This document shows positions 25,878 to 34,367 of a stretch of 64,000 bases of DNA, in pieces. The translations under genes and the position numbers were made by a program. Source of the stretch: Flavipsychrobacter sp. (GTDB lineage Bacteria > Bacteroidota > Bacteroidia > Chitinophagales > Chitinophagaceae); assembly GCA_031292525.1 (NCBI GenBank), contig JARLGY010000016.1, positions 115,140-179,139 on the forward strand. Reading direction: 5' to 3'. Below the pieces are notes generated by a model that ran no database searches, had not been told where the DNA came from, and was given only the letters and a program-made list of their open reading frames with translations. Positions within the stretch are counted from its first letter, which is position 1. The number at the start of each line of letters is the position of its first letter.

Positions 25878-27929
25878 ATGAATAGAATTTACTCTGTGTT
25901 ATTGGCTGGTTTTATATTAACCATTTCACTTACGGCGTGTAAGAAAAATCAATCCAACGGTACATCCTCATCTAAAATAGCCCCTGACGGATTTACCTTT
26001 AATACATCAAGAAAAGTGGATGTGAAGGTTCAACTCCTTACAAATGACGACCAGCCGCTAAAAGGTGTGGTGGTAAGCATTTACACCACAGCACAAGCCA
26101 ACGGAAATACAGCCATAATGAAGACTGTGAGTGATGCAAACGGATATATAACAGGCACCATTAACGTTGCTTCTTATATAGATACCTTGTTTGTCGATCC
26201 AGCTTATATAGGCCTTATGCGCTACGCAAAAACCTATGTATCTGGTAATACCTTGAGTGGTACTATTGGCGGTTCTAGTGGGTATAGTGGTAACATTGTG
26301 GAATATACACAGAAGGTCAAAACAACAAATAACAACCAAACAAGCCTGTATAAAACCACTGGTACCACTCAATACAAGTACATGGGTAGCTATAATTTAT
26401 TTACAGGTAAGCCCAACTACCTGGAGAGCACAAATGATGTTATATCCAGCGGTCTTTTATCGCGTGTTAATGCATCGTTGCCAGAGGGTAGGTCGGTTGC
26501 GGTTTCGCACCCTACTTATCTTAGCACTAGTGCTACCACAAATGTAAACGTTACGGCCGTGTCTGATGTTTGGATCACTTTTGTTTCAGAAGGTGCAGGT
26601 AATGAAAATTCCTTTGGTTATTATTACTATCCCACTAATACACCACCAACTTCCCCATCAGACATTGATACTATTTACCACATCTTTCCTAATGCCAGTG
26701 CGCAGGGTAGTGGAGGTGGGTTAATATCTGGCAATAAAGTAAAGCTGGGTCGTTTTCAACCAGGATACTCTATTGGCTTTGTGTTGTTCTCTAATGGCTG
26801 GAGCCTGAGTGCAGTAAATACAAGTGTTACAAAGTTCTATTCCAACGATGCACTTAATCCTGAATCCTCAAGTTCTTTAAAAAGGCATTCTGTATTGCTA
26901 AATGATGCTACAGACAACCTGTTCCTTATTGGGTTCGAAGACATTAATCGTAGTATGGCCAGTTGCGATAACGATTTTAATGATGTTGTTTTTTACTGCA
27001 CATCCAACCCTGTAACAGCCATTTCAACAGGCAGTGTGCAGCCATTGGATGTACCTACTGATAGTGATGGAGATGGAGTATCTGATGTATTTGACCAGTT
27101 CCCCAATGATGCTACACGTGCGTATATCAGCTATGTGCCATCGCAGGCAAACTGGGGTACACTTGCGTTTGAAGATCTGTGGCCTAAAACAGGCGATTAT
27201 GACATGAACGACCTGGTTATTAACTATTGCTATGCATCCATCACAAACGCCAGCAATAACGTGGTAGAAATGGATTGTTACTATGCTGTGCAGGCAGCAG
27301 GCGCCATCTATAGCAATGGCTTTGGTGTTCAGTTCCCATTTGCACCATCTGCCGTTGCAAGTGTAACCGGGCAAAATCTTAAAAACAATTACATCACATC
27401 GTCAGCAAACGGTACTGAAGCGGGGCAAACACTGGCTGTAATTATACCGTTTGACGACTATCATAATGTAATACACAACCAGGGTAATGCTAGTTTTATC
27501 AATACAATGACTGCACTTCCCAAGATTACAGGCGATACTACTAAGGTTGTAGTAAACTTTTCAAGTCCTATGACGCCATCATCTTTGGGTACATCTCCGT
27601 ACAACCCGTTCGTCATTCCTCAAATGCACAGAACGTACGAAATACACCTGGCAGGCAATGCGCCAACAGACAAGTTTGACAAATCGCTCTTTGGTACAGG
27701 AAACGACAATTCTAACGCTACCACTGGCCGTTACTTCCAGTCTGCAAGCAACTGGCCATGGGGTATAAACTTTGTAACCGGCTTTAGTTATCCTACAGAA
27801 ACCAGTTCTGTAAGCAGTGCGTACCCTTACTTCCTGCAATGGGCAGCAAGCGGTGGCACCAGCTATACTGATTGGTACTCAAATACCGGTACTGGCTACA
27901 GGAACACCAGCCTCATCTACAGCAAATAA
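25878..27929 (+). CDS. LruC domain-containing lipoprotein
   Basis: A 683-residue lipoprotein. The start at 25878 begins the signal peptide, with lipidated Cys at residue 21 (SLTAC, then KKNQ); an upstream in-frame codon at 25845 would add 11 residues. After a carboxypeptidase-regulatory-like domain (about 45-115, VQLLTNDDQPLKGVVVSIYT) come a DUF4114-like segment (GFEDINRSMASCDNDFNDVVF), a calcium-binding-like DTDGDGVSDVFDQFPND, and the LruC/DUF4842 domain (WPKTGDYDMNDLVINYCY onward). The Asp-rich acidic loops suggest calcium binding. Surface role unknown; LruC was named from a Leptospira antigen. Monocistronic, with a strong terminator. Confidence 0.88.
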   Translation: MNRIYSVLLAGFILTISLTACKKNQSNGTSSSKIAPDGFTFNTSRKVDVKVQLLTNDDQPLKGVVVSIYTTAQANGNTAIMKTVSDANGYITGTINVASYIDTLFVDPAYIGLMRYAKTYVSGNTLSGTIGGSSGYSGNIVEYTQKVKTTNNNQTSLYKTTGTTQYKYMGSYNLFTGKPNYLESTNDVISSGLLSRVNASLPEGRSVAVSHPTYLSTSATTNVNVTAVSDVWITFVSEGAGNENSFGYYYYPTNTPPTSPSDIDTIYHIFPNASAQGSGGGLISGNKVKLGRFQPGYSIGFVLFSNGWSLSAVNTSVTKFYSNDALNPESSSSLKRHSVLLNDATDNLFLIGFEDINRSMASCDNDFNDVVFYCTSNPVTAISTGSVQPLDVPTDSDGDGVSDVFDQFPNDATRAYISYVPSQANWGTLAFEDLWPKTGDYDMNDLVINYCYASITNASNNVVEMDCYYAVQAAGAIYSNGFGVQFPFAPSAVASVTGQNLKNNYITSSANGTEAGQTLAVIIPFDDYHNVIHNQGNASFINTMTALPKITGDTTKVVVNFSSPMTPSSLGTSPYNPFVIPQMHRTYEIHLAGNAPTDKFDKSLFGTGNDNSNATTGRYFQSASNWPWGINFVTGFSYPTETSSVSSAYPYFLQWAASGGTSYTDWYSNTGTGYRNTSLIYSK

Positions 27930-27945
27930 TATTTTAAAATCATAA

Positions 27946-27980
27946 CACTAAGCCACCCAATAGGTGGCTTAGTGCTTTTA
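27946..27980 (+). terminator. Terminator of the LruC gene
   Basis: CACTAAGCCACC / GGTGGCTTAGTG 12-bp perfect stem (27946-27974) with loop CAATA and a T-run. Confidence 0.9.
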
Positions 27981-28047
27981 TACACCTCCTGCATCATCCA
28001 CCCGGTATAATGCGAACGATTTCCCGGTTTCATACGTATATACTGTT

Positions 28048-28776
28048 ATGAGAAACCGAACATCAACCATTGTATCAATATGTTGCATTATAGCAATAAT
28101 GCTGTCGCAGGTAAGCTGTAGCCGGGCTAAAAATGTGGCCCCTGCTGTGCAGGACAGCACTAATCCACCCATTGTGCTTACACCTAAAAACTACCTGGCA
28201 CTGGGCGACTCTTATACCATAGGTCAATCTATAGACTCGCAAGACCGCTATCCGGCGCAAGCTGCAAGCCTGCTGCTGGCCCGGGGCATTAGCATACCCG
28301 TCATCCATTATATAGCCGTTACGGGGTGGACCACTCTGAACCTGCAAAATGCTATAGCTGCAGAAAACCTCTCAGACACCTTTGATATGGTAACCTTGCT
28401 TATTGGCGTTAACGACCAGTACCAGGATGTGGATACAAGTGCCTATGCAATACGTTTCACGCAAATGCTGCAAACTTCAATAACGTTTGCCAAGGGCAAC
28501 AAAAGCCATGTAGTTGTTATTTCTATACCCGATTATGGCGTTACACCATTTGGAGGAGGTAATGCAGCAATCAGTGCGCAGATAGACGAATTTAATGCCA
28601 TTAATAAACGCATCACAGACGATGCAGGCATTGCATACCTCAATGTAACCACCCTAAGCAGGGCCGCAGCAACCGATAAGACTTTGCTGGCCAGCGACGG
28701 GCTGCACTACTCGCCCAAAGAATACCTGTTGTGGGCAGACACACTTGCACTCTTGATGTACAATGCATTGAAGTAA
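28048..28776 (+). CDS. SGNH/GDSL hydrolase lipoprotein
   Basis: A 242-residue esterase/lipase-like hydrolase with a lipoprotein signal peptide (Cys 24 in SQVSCSR). SGNH blocks: block I ALGDSYTIG with nucleophile Ser 55, the block II Gly region near VTGWTTLNLQN, block III LIGVNDQYQ, and block V DGLHYS providing the Asp/His pair. Probably acts on ester bonds in the periplasm or at the cell surface; substrate not predictable. The following small gene starts 29 bp later and may be co-transcribed. Confidence 0.88.
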   Translation: MRNRTSTIVSICCIIAIMLSQVSCSRAKNVAPAVQDSTNPPIVLTPKNYLALGDSYTIGQSIDSQDRYPAQAASLLLARGISIPVIHYIAVTGWTTLNLQNAIAAENLSDTFDMVTLLIGVNDQYQDVDTSAYAIRFTQMLQTSITFAKGNKSHVVVISIPDYGVTPFGGGNAAISAQIDEFNAINKRITDDAGIAYLNVTTLSRAAATDKTLLASDGLHYSPKEYLLWADTLALLMYNALK

Positions 28777-28805
28777 AATACACATGCAAATCATAGCTTT
28801 ACCGC

Positions 28806-29048
28806 ATGCTAGAGGGATTTGAATTGCCGGTGGTGTATAAGGGACAGGAAATGGAATTTGGTGCACGATTGGTCATCTCAGGCTACGTGTATCAGTTCAT
28901 CATTATAGTAAACGATCGCGACCTGGTTTTTGAAAAAGATGATGAAGGCAATTATCGTGTTATCAATTATACTCCGGCTATCTCTGTACATGTAGACACC
29001 GCCCTGCTGGAAGCTATTATAGTTTCTTTAAAGGAAATAAGCAGTTGA
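28806..29048 (+). CDS. Small conserved-type hypothetical protein
   Basis: An 80-residue soluble protein (MLEGFELPVVYKGQEMEF start) with an alternating beta pattern (YVYQFIIIVNDRDLVFEKDDEG). No signal peptide and no known function. The N-terminal PVVYKGQE style recalls small Bacteroidota proteins of unknown role. Codon use matches neighbours, supporting a real gene. Confidence 0.65.
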   Translation: MLEGFELPVVYKGQEMEFGARLVISGYVYQFIIIVNDRDLVFEKDDEGNYRVINYTPAISVHVDTALLEAIIVSLKEISS

Positions 29049-29306
29049 GGCGAATGTTTGAGCATGTTATAAGTGAATACAAGCACGGTAAGCAAGAAAA
29101 CAAAGACAACAATCTGGATATTGCGGCCCAAACTCCTGCCTGGCAGAGGCCTGTTAATACCAGTAATACAACAGTACAGAAATTATGATAGAATTAGCAT
29201 CGTTGTTATATCATCAATAGGTTGTCATATTGTTTCTTCGGTAGCTTTGCACATTTTTGAATTGTTTACTTATAATAGATATCTGCTAGTATATCATCAA
29301 TAAAAA

Positions 29307-30494
29307 ATGGCTAAAAGAATTCCTTTAATCATCCTACTCTGGTTTTGCTCAGATCTTTATTTCTATCAGGCCATTCGCACCGTTTCAACTGCTCCTGTTT
29401 ATTCATGGGCATATTGGCTTACTGATCTCATACTCATGAGCGGCATTGTTGCCGTGATCTTTGTGCAACGTGCCTCTAAGATGCAGGAGCGGCTCATTGC
29501 ACCGGCAATAGGATTAATGCTGTTAGCGTTTATTCCGCGTTTATTTTCATTGCCTGTTTTGATCGTTGAAGATATCACACGCTTGTTTCGCGGTTTTCCG
29601 GCACGAAGCATTTGGGTTAGCGAGCTGGCCCTGAGCATAGCTGCTGCGCTCTTCCTGTTGGTTTTGTTCGGCATTACGCGTGGTAAGCATTTCTATCGCC
29701 TCCGGCGCGAAACTATTTCTTTCCCTGATCTTCCTGAGGCTTTCAATGGCTTTACCATCACACAAATTACTGATGTGCATTCCGGCAGTTTCACAGATGC
29801 AGCAGGTGTGCAAAAAGGTTTGAATATGGTTAATGCCCAGCAAAGCGATGTGATCCTCTTCACCGGCGACCTAGTTAATAACCGCGCTTCTGAAATGGAC
29901 CGTTGGATACCATTCTTTGCCAGGCTTAAAGCACCAATGGGCAAGTTTTCCATTCTTGGCAATCACGATTACGGCGATTATATTAAGTGGGAAAGTGCAG
30001 ATGCAAAGCACGCTAACCTGGCACGGCTAAAACAAATTCACGCAGAGATCGGTTTCCGTTTGTTGCTCAACGAGGCTATAACCCTTAGCAAGGGCAATCA
30101 ATCCATCGAGCTGATCGGGGTGGAAAATTGGGGTAAAGGTGGCTTTCAAAAGTATGGCGACCTCGAAAAGGCTACCCAACGCTTACCAGGTGATTCTTTC
30201 AAAATACTCATGTCGCACGATCCCTCGCATTGGGAGGGTGTAACCCTTCAGCACAAGCATCATATTCACCTCACCCTGGCCGGGCATACCCACGGCATGC
30301 AGTTTGGTATAGATTTTTTAGGATTTAAGTGGAGTCCTATTCAGTATGTATATAAGCAATGGGCCGGCCTTTACCAGGATGCCGGGCGCTATTTGTATGT
30401 CAACCGTGGTTTTGGTTTTTTAGGGTTGAAAGGGAGAATAGGTATGTGGCCTGAAGTGGCTGTAATTACCTTAAAGCGGCAACAATTAAAATAA
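29307..30494 (+). CDS. Membrane-anchored metallophosphoesterase (calcineurin-like, YkuE type)
   Basis: A 395-residue protein with three or four N-terminal membrane helices (about 5-130, for example IPLIILLWFCSDLYFY and LSIAAALFLLVLFGI) and a C-terminal calcineurin-like phosphoesterase domain: ITDVHSG, GDLVNNR, GNHDYGDY, then SHDPSHW and LAGHTHGMQFG, giving a complete dinuclear metal site. Related YkuE proteins are linked to phospholipid or lipid-anchor phosphate metabolism; the true substrate is not known. The 258-bp gap upstream contains two copies of TATATCATCAATA (near 29207 and 29290) but no convincing gene. Confidence 0.9.
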   Translation: MAKRIPLIILLWFCSDLYFYQAIRTVSTAPVYSWAYWLTDLILMSGIVAVIFVQRASKMQERLIAPAIGLMLLAFIPRLFSLPVLIVEDITRLFRGFPARSIWVSELALSIAAALFLLVLFGITRGKHFYRLRRETISFPDLPEAFNGFTITQITDVHSGSFTDAAGVQKGLNMVNAQQSDVILFTGDLVNNRASEMDRWIPFFARLKAPMGKFSILGNHDYGDYIKWESADAKHANLARLKQIHAEIGFRLLLNEAITLSKGNQSIELIGVENWGKGGFQKYGDLEKATQRLPGDSFKILMSHDPSHWEGVTLQHKHHIHLTLAGHTHGMQFGIDFLGFKWSPIQYVYKQWAGLYQDAGRYLYVNRGFGFLGLKGRIGMWPEVAVITLKRQQLK

Positions 30495-30610
30495 CAGCAA
30501 GGAATGACCTATGGCGTTTGGGTCTCGGTTCATTTACCCTCAAAAGTATAAGACATCCGTAGAAACGTATAAGTCTGCCAACACCCGCATACTGACCTTT
30601 GCCTTACAAA

Positions 30611-31441
30611 ATGAAAAGCAAAATGGCAAAGTCAGTATTAATAACAGGCGCATCATCAGGCTTTGGCAAGGAAACCGCCAAACTGTTTAACCAGCATGGC
30701 TGGAACGTGATCGCTACCATGCGCTCGCCCGAAAAGGAGGAGGAGCTTAACCAGTTGCAAAATGTATTGGTAACCCGGCTGGATGTGCAGGATATAGACA
30801 GCATCAGGCAGGCAGTAAAAGCTGGTGTGGAAAAATTTGGCGGAATAAATGCGCTGATCAATAATGCAGGTTATGGGCTGATGGGTGTGTTTGAATCTGC
30901 AGATAGGGAACGGATCAAAAATCAGTACGAGGTAAATGTGTTCGGACTGATGGATGTAACACAGGCGGTACTGCCCCACTTGAGGGCAGCCGGCGGCGGT
31001 GCCATCATTAATATTTCTTCTTTTGGCGGGGTAGTGGCATTGCCGTATGGTAGCCTGTATAACAGTACCAAGTTTGCGGTAGAGGGCCTTTCTGAGTCAT
31101 TGTCGTTTGAGCTGGCACCCTTAAATATTATTGTGAAGATCGTAGAGCCGGGTTCTGTGGCTACCAATTTCCGCAATACAAGAGAAGCCATACCTACCGA
31201 TATAGCCGACTATGGCGAGGCTGCTTTCAATAAGTTTTTCGGAAGGTTTTCGGCAGTTACAGGGCAACTGCCGAAAGCCAGTGCTACTGATGTAGCAGCT
31301 ACCATCTATGAGGCCGTAACTGATGGCCAGCCACGGCTGCGCTACGTGGTGGGTGATGATGCACAGTTTTTTATAGACCTGAAAATGAATAACACAGCCG
31401 ATGATTTTGTGAAACTGATGCATGAAAATTTCGTAAATTAG
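30611..31441 (+). CDS. SDR family oxidoreductase (classical, long C-terminus)
   Basis: A 276-residue short-chain dehydrogenase with ITGASSGFGKETA, NNAGYGLMG, NISSFGG and catalytic YNSTK (active-site Tyr and Lys). The start at 30611 (MKSKMAKSV) is preferred; a TTG four codons earlier is less likely and MAKSV at 30623 is an alternative. The C-terminal extension past the fold fits the retinol-dehydrogenase-like SDR subgroup. An AraC gene follows 21 bp downstream and is likely its regulator. Confidence 0.9.
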   Translation: MKSKMAKSVLITGASSGFGKETAKLFNQHGWNVIATMRSPEKEEELNQLQNVLVTRLDVQDIDSIRQAVKAGVEKFGGINALINNAGYGLMGVFESADRERIKNQYEVNVFGLMDVTQAVLPHLRAAGGGAIINISSFGGVVALPYGSLYNSTKFAVEGLSESLSFELAPLNIIVKIVEPGSVATNFRNTREAIPTDIADYGEAAFNKFFGRFSAVTGQLPKASATDVAATIYEAVTDGQPRLRYVVGDDAQFFIDLKMNNTADDFVKLMHENFVN

Positions 31442-31462
31442 TACCAAACGCAGTGGCGCAAT

Positions 31463-32365
31463 ATGCAAAGCAACTATGTGGATATACAATCGATAAGCGA
31501 CTTGCATGAGCTGTATGGCTGGGCTAAACCCAGGCACCCGCTAGTGTCGCTTATCGACCTTAGGGAGGTGAACAGGGACAATATTAAAGAAGATACTTTT
31601 TATAGAATTGGCTTTTACAGCATCTACTGCAAGAAGTTTACCGGGGTATTAAAATATGGACGGTCGCATTACGATTTCACCGAGGGCTCGCTGATGTTTA
31701 CCGGCCCTAACCAAGTGATCGCGCCCAGCCCTGATACCCAGATAGAGGAAGGCTGGGGGCTGGTATTTCACCCCGATTTGCTGAACAACTCGTCCCTGGG
31801 CAATAAGATGGCCTCATACACTTTCTTTGATTATGATGCCCACGAGGCATTGCATATCTCGGAAGAGGAAAAGCTGCTACTGCGGGACTGCGTAGAAAAG
31901 ATAAGAAAAGAATACACCCAGAATATTGATAATTACACACAGACGCTCATACAGAACAATATAGAATTACTGCTCAACTATTGCGATCGGTTTTATAACC
32001 GGCAATTCCTTACCCGCGTAAAGGTGAGCACTGATGTGGTGCAGCGTTTTGAACGGCTGCTGAAAGATTATTTTAATAATGAAACACTTATAGACCGCGG
32101 TCTGCCTGACGTAACGTATTTTGCTTCAGCCCTCAGCCTCTCGCCCAATTATTTAGCAGATCTGCTAAAAAGATATACCGGGAAATCGACACAGGAGCAC
32201 ATTTATCTGCAACTGACAGAGAAGGCCAAAATGTTGCTGTGGGGCTCTAATAAATCTATCAGCGAAATAGCCTTTGAGCTGGGCTTTGAGCATCCTTCTC
32301 ACTTCACCAAGGTCTTCAAGACAAAGACCGGCAAGTCGCCCACAGAGTACCGGAACTTAAACTAA
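31463..32365 (+). CDS. AraC family transcriptional regulator
   Basis: A 300-residue regulator with a cupin-like sensor (about 15-110; YDFTEGSLMFTGPNQVI) and a C-terminal AraC HTH pair (about 190-298) ending ISEIAFELGFEHPSHFTKVFK then TGKSPTEYRNLN. It is co-oriented with, and close to, the SDR gene, so a local regulatory role is likely. Tandem SDR-AraC order recurs at 11.2-13 kb. Confidence 0.9.
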   Translation: MQSNYVDIQSISDLHELYGWAKPRHPLVSLIDLREVNRDNIKEDTFYRIGFYSIYCKKFTGVLKYGRSHYDFTEGSLMFTGPNQVIAPSPDTQIEEGWGLVFHPDLLNNSSLGNKMASYTFFDYDAHEALHISEEEKLLLRDCVEKIRKEYTQNIDNYTQTLIQNNIELLLNYCDRFYNRQFLTRVKVSTDVVQRFERLLKDYFNNETLIDRGLPDVTYFASALSLSPNYLADLLKRYTGKSTQEHIYLQLTEKAKMLLWGSNKSISEIAFELGFEHPSHFTKVFKTKTGKSPTEYRNLN

Positions 32366-32434
32366 GTGTTATATGACAGGCGGTGATTTTGTCGGATGTG
32401 TACAAGCTTCAGCAGTGGCTATAGCGATTCCTCC

Positions 32435-32836
32435 CTACGCCACCACCGCTCGTGCAGCACACCCCACATTCTCAGGCACTTGTTCCCCTAATATTTTCCT
32501 GCGGTGTGTTATTCCCCAGTCTGTAAGATTGGTAATGATTGTTTGCAGCGTATCGCCGTGTTCGGTAAGCTCATACTGTACCGATATAGGTTGTGTATCT
32601 AAAACGGTACGTTTTACCAATTGGTTTATCTCTAATTCCTTCAATTCTTTGCTCAACATCCTGTTAGAAATTCCTTCTACATCATTCAGAATATCTGAAA
32701 AGCGCCTTTTGCCATAACAGCAAATAGACGAGATAATAGATATCTTCCACTTCCCGTTCAGCACGTCCATTGAATCCTGAACAGCTCTCATTCTCTTCTT
32801 CTGTTCCTGTTGAAACTCTTCTATTTTACACCTCAT
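32435..32836 (-). CDS. HxlR family winged-helix transcriptional regulator
   Basis: A 133-residue HxlR/DUF24 regulator: VLNGKWKISIISSICC then RRFSDILNDVEGISNRMLSKELKELE, the winged HTH, and the wing region RTVLDTQPISVQYELTEHG. Cysteines at the N-terminus (MRC) and in SICC could allow thiol sensing of quinones or aldehydes, as in YodB/HypR homologues, but this is inference. It is divergent from a three-gene oxidoreductase operon, and an inverted repeat sits over both promoters. Confidence 0.9.
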   Translation of the reverse strand: MRCKIEEFQQEQKKRMRAVQDSMDVLNGKWKISIISSICCYGKRRFSDILNDVEGISNRMLSKELKELEINQLVKRTVLDTQPISVQYELTEHGDTLQTIITNLTDWGITHRRKILGEQVPENVGCAARAVVA

Positions 32837-32878
32837 AATGTTACTTGGTTACACCGATGTTACTGTTATTTTTCAGCA

Positions 32879-32886
32879 CAAAGTTA
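32879..32886 (-). promoter_or_regulatory. -7 element of hxlR-type gene
   Basis: TAACTTTG on the minus strand, overlapping the left half of the HxlR inverted repeat, 42 bases before the regulator ATG. Confidence 0.6.
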
Positions 32887-32897
32887 CTAAAAGTAAC
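32883..32897. promoter_or_regulatory. Probable HxlR operator
   Basis: Perfect inverted repeat GTTACT-AAA-AGTAAC. It overlaps the -7 element of the regulator gene and lies in the -33 zone of the divergent operon. Extra GTTAC half-sites occur in the hxlR leader at about 32840-32865. HxlR proteins such as YodB bind TACT-N-AGTA type sites. Confidence 0.65.
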
Positions 32898-32907
32898 TTT
32901 ATCAATC

Positions 32908-32915
32908 TAGCTTTG
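32908..32915 (+). promoter_or_regulatory. -7 element of the HxlR-controlled operon
   Basis: TAGCTTTG, 26 bases upstream of the ATG at 32942; the HxlR inverted repeat covers its expected -33 region. Confidence 0.6.
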
Positions 32916-32941
32916 TGGCTCAATCTTTAAAAAAAGAAATA

Positions 32942-33694
32942 ATGAGTAGATTAATAAACAAAGTAGCAGTTATCACAGGCGGCAATAGCGGTATAGGGTT
33001 GGGTATTGCCGAAGCATTTAAAAACAATGGTGCTGTAGGAGCTATTGTAGGCAGGAACCAGGAAACTTTAAATAGTGCTGTGGCTCAGCTTGGAGCCGAT
33101 TTTATAGCCATAAATGCCGATGTAACCGACCTTGCCGACCTGGAAAGAGTGTTTAAAGAAACATCTGAAAAATTTGGCAAAATAGACGTGATCGTAGCCA
33201 ATGCGGGTGGTGGCGCTGTAGGGACTGTGGCAACTCTTGGCGAAGCCGACTATGACAAGACAATGGACTTAAACCTGAAAAGCGTTTACTTCACTGTTAA
33301 TAAAGCACTGCCCTATATGAATGATGGGGGCTCTATTATATTGATAGGGTCAAATGCAGCACACCGGGCATATCCCAATTTTACGCTTTATGGCGCTGCA
33401 AAAGCTGCTGTGATCTTTTTGGCAAAAGGATTTTCAAGCGACCTGTTAAGCAGAAAGATAAGGGTAAATGTTATAACACCAGGTACAACAGATACACCGG
33501 CATTTGAAAAATTTGTTCCCGCAGAACAATTGGAAGGTTTAAAAAAACACTTTGCTGGCGAAATGCCAATAGGCAGAATTGGGCAACCATCAGACATTGG
33601 TAAAACAGCGGTTTTCCTGGCTTCTGATGATTCTTCTTTTATGCTTGGTGCCGAACTCCTTGTTGATGGTGGTATGACTTACCTGTCTAAATAA
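32942..33694 (+). CDS. SDR family oxidoreductase, first gene of HxlR-linked operon
   Basis: A 250-residue short-chain dehydrogenase with ITGGNSGIGLGIA, ANAGGGAVG, LIGSNAAHRAYP and catalytic YGAAK. The start at 32942 (MSRLINKVAV) is chosen because the promoter's -7 element ends at 32915, so an in-frame codon there cannot be used. The C-terminus GRIGQPSDIGKTAVFLASDDS is typical. It is encoded ahead of an F420-NADP-reductase-like protein and a second SDR. Divergent HxlR control suggests induction by electrophiles or aldehydes. Confidence 0.9.
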   Translation: MSRLINKVAVITGGNSGIGLGIAEAFKNNGAVGAIVGRNQETLNSAVAQLGADFIAINADVTDLADLERVFKETSEKFGKIDVIVANAGGGAVGTVATLGEADYDKTMDLNLKSVYFTVNKALPYMNDGGSIILIGSNAAHRAYPNFTLYGAAKAAVIFLAKGFSSDLLSRKIRVNVITPGTTDTPAFEKFVPAEQLEGLKKHFAGEMPIGRIGQPSDIGKTAVFLASDDSSFMLGAELLVDGGMTYLSK

Positions 33695-33710
33695 CTAAAT
33701 AATTTTTAAA

Positions 33711-34334
33711 ATGAGTAAATCAGAAAACAAAGTAGCCAGCTACGCAATTATCGGCTTCGGCAAGATAGGCCAGGCCCTGGCCGGCGCGTTTGCCCGCAAA
33801 GGCATCGAAGTATCCGTTGCAACCACCCGCGACCCGGAAAGCTTTGCATCCGATGCGGCTGCAATCGGCCCTGGTATCATTTCCACAACACTAACCGAAG
33901 CCGTCAAGGCTGACGTCATCTTTTTGGCTGTTCGGTTCGAGTCGCACTCGGATGTTGCTAAGGCGCTGCCCAACTGGCAGGGGAAGATCGTCGTAGATGT
34001 GACCAATGCCTACGGCGTGCCCCCTGAGAAGCTAGGAGGGCTGCCTTCTGCCAAGCACGTTGCACAGGCCTTCACCGGTGGTAAATTGGTTAAGGGCTTC
34101 AACCACCTGGGCGCTGCCATTCTTAACCAGGATCCGGCTGTACATGGTGGCAGGAGAGTTGTGTTCCTGGCGAGCGACGATGACGACGCAGCAGCGGAGA
34201 TTGGCAAGCTTGCGGAAACACTTGGCTTCGCGCCGATCAAACTTGGCAGCCTTTCGGAAGGTGGACTGCTTGTGCAGGCGCACGGAAATACCTGGGGTAA
34301 ACTCATCTTTCAGGACTTGATCAAGTTCAACTGA
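33711..34334 (+). CDS. NAD(P)-binding F420-dependent-NADP-reductase-like protein, probably acquired
   Basis: A 207-residue protein with an N-terminal Rossmann motif (YAIIGFGKIGQALAGAFARK), IFLAVRFESHSDVAKAL, VVDVTNAYG and KGFNHLGAAIL. This matches the NADPH-dependent F420 reductase-like family, often found without F420 in bacteria. It sits 16 bp after the SDR and 33 bp before the second SDR, so it is one operon. Its DNA is visibly richer in G and C than both neighbours (many gcc, ggc and cgc codons), which points to recent acquisition from a high-GC source. Function probably redox; the substrate is unknown. Confidence 0.82.
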   Translation: MSKSENKVASYAIIGFGKIGQALAGAFARKGIEVSVATTRDPESFASDAAAIGPGIISTTLTEAVKADVIFLAVRFESHSDVAKALPNWQGKIVVDVTNAYGVPPEKLGGLPSAKHVAQAFTGGKLVKGFNHLGAAILNQDPAVHGGRRVVFLASDDDDAAAEIGKLAETLGFAPIKLGSLSEGGLLVQAHGNTWGKLIFQDLIKFN

Positions 34335-34367
34335 CGAATTATAATTCAAATCTTTAATAACAGAACA

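Noticed and set aside
29073..29303. Open frame of 76 codons on the plus strand
   Set aside because: No family, Ile/Tyr-rich random-looking sequence in an AT-rich gap; only a repeated TATATCATCAATA motif is notable.
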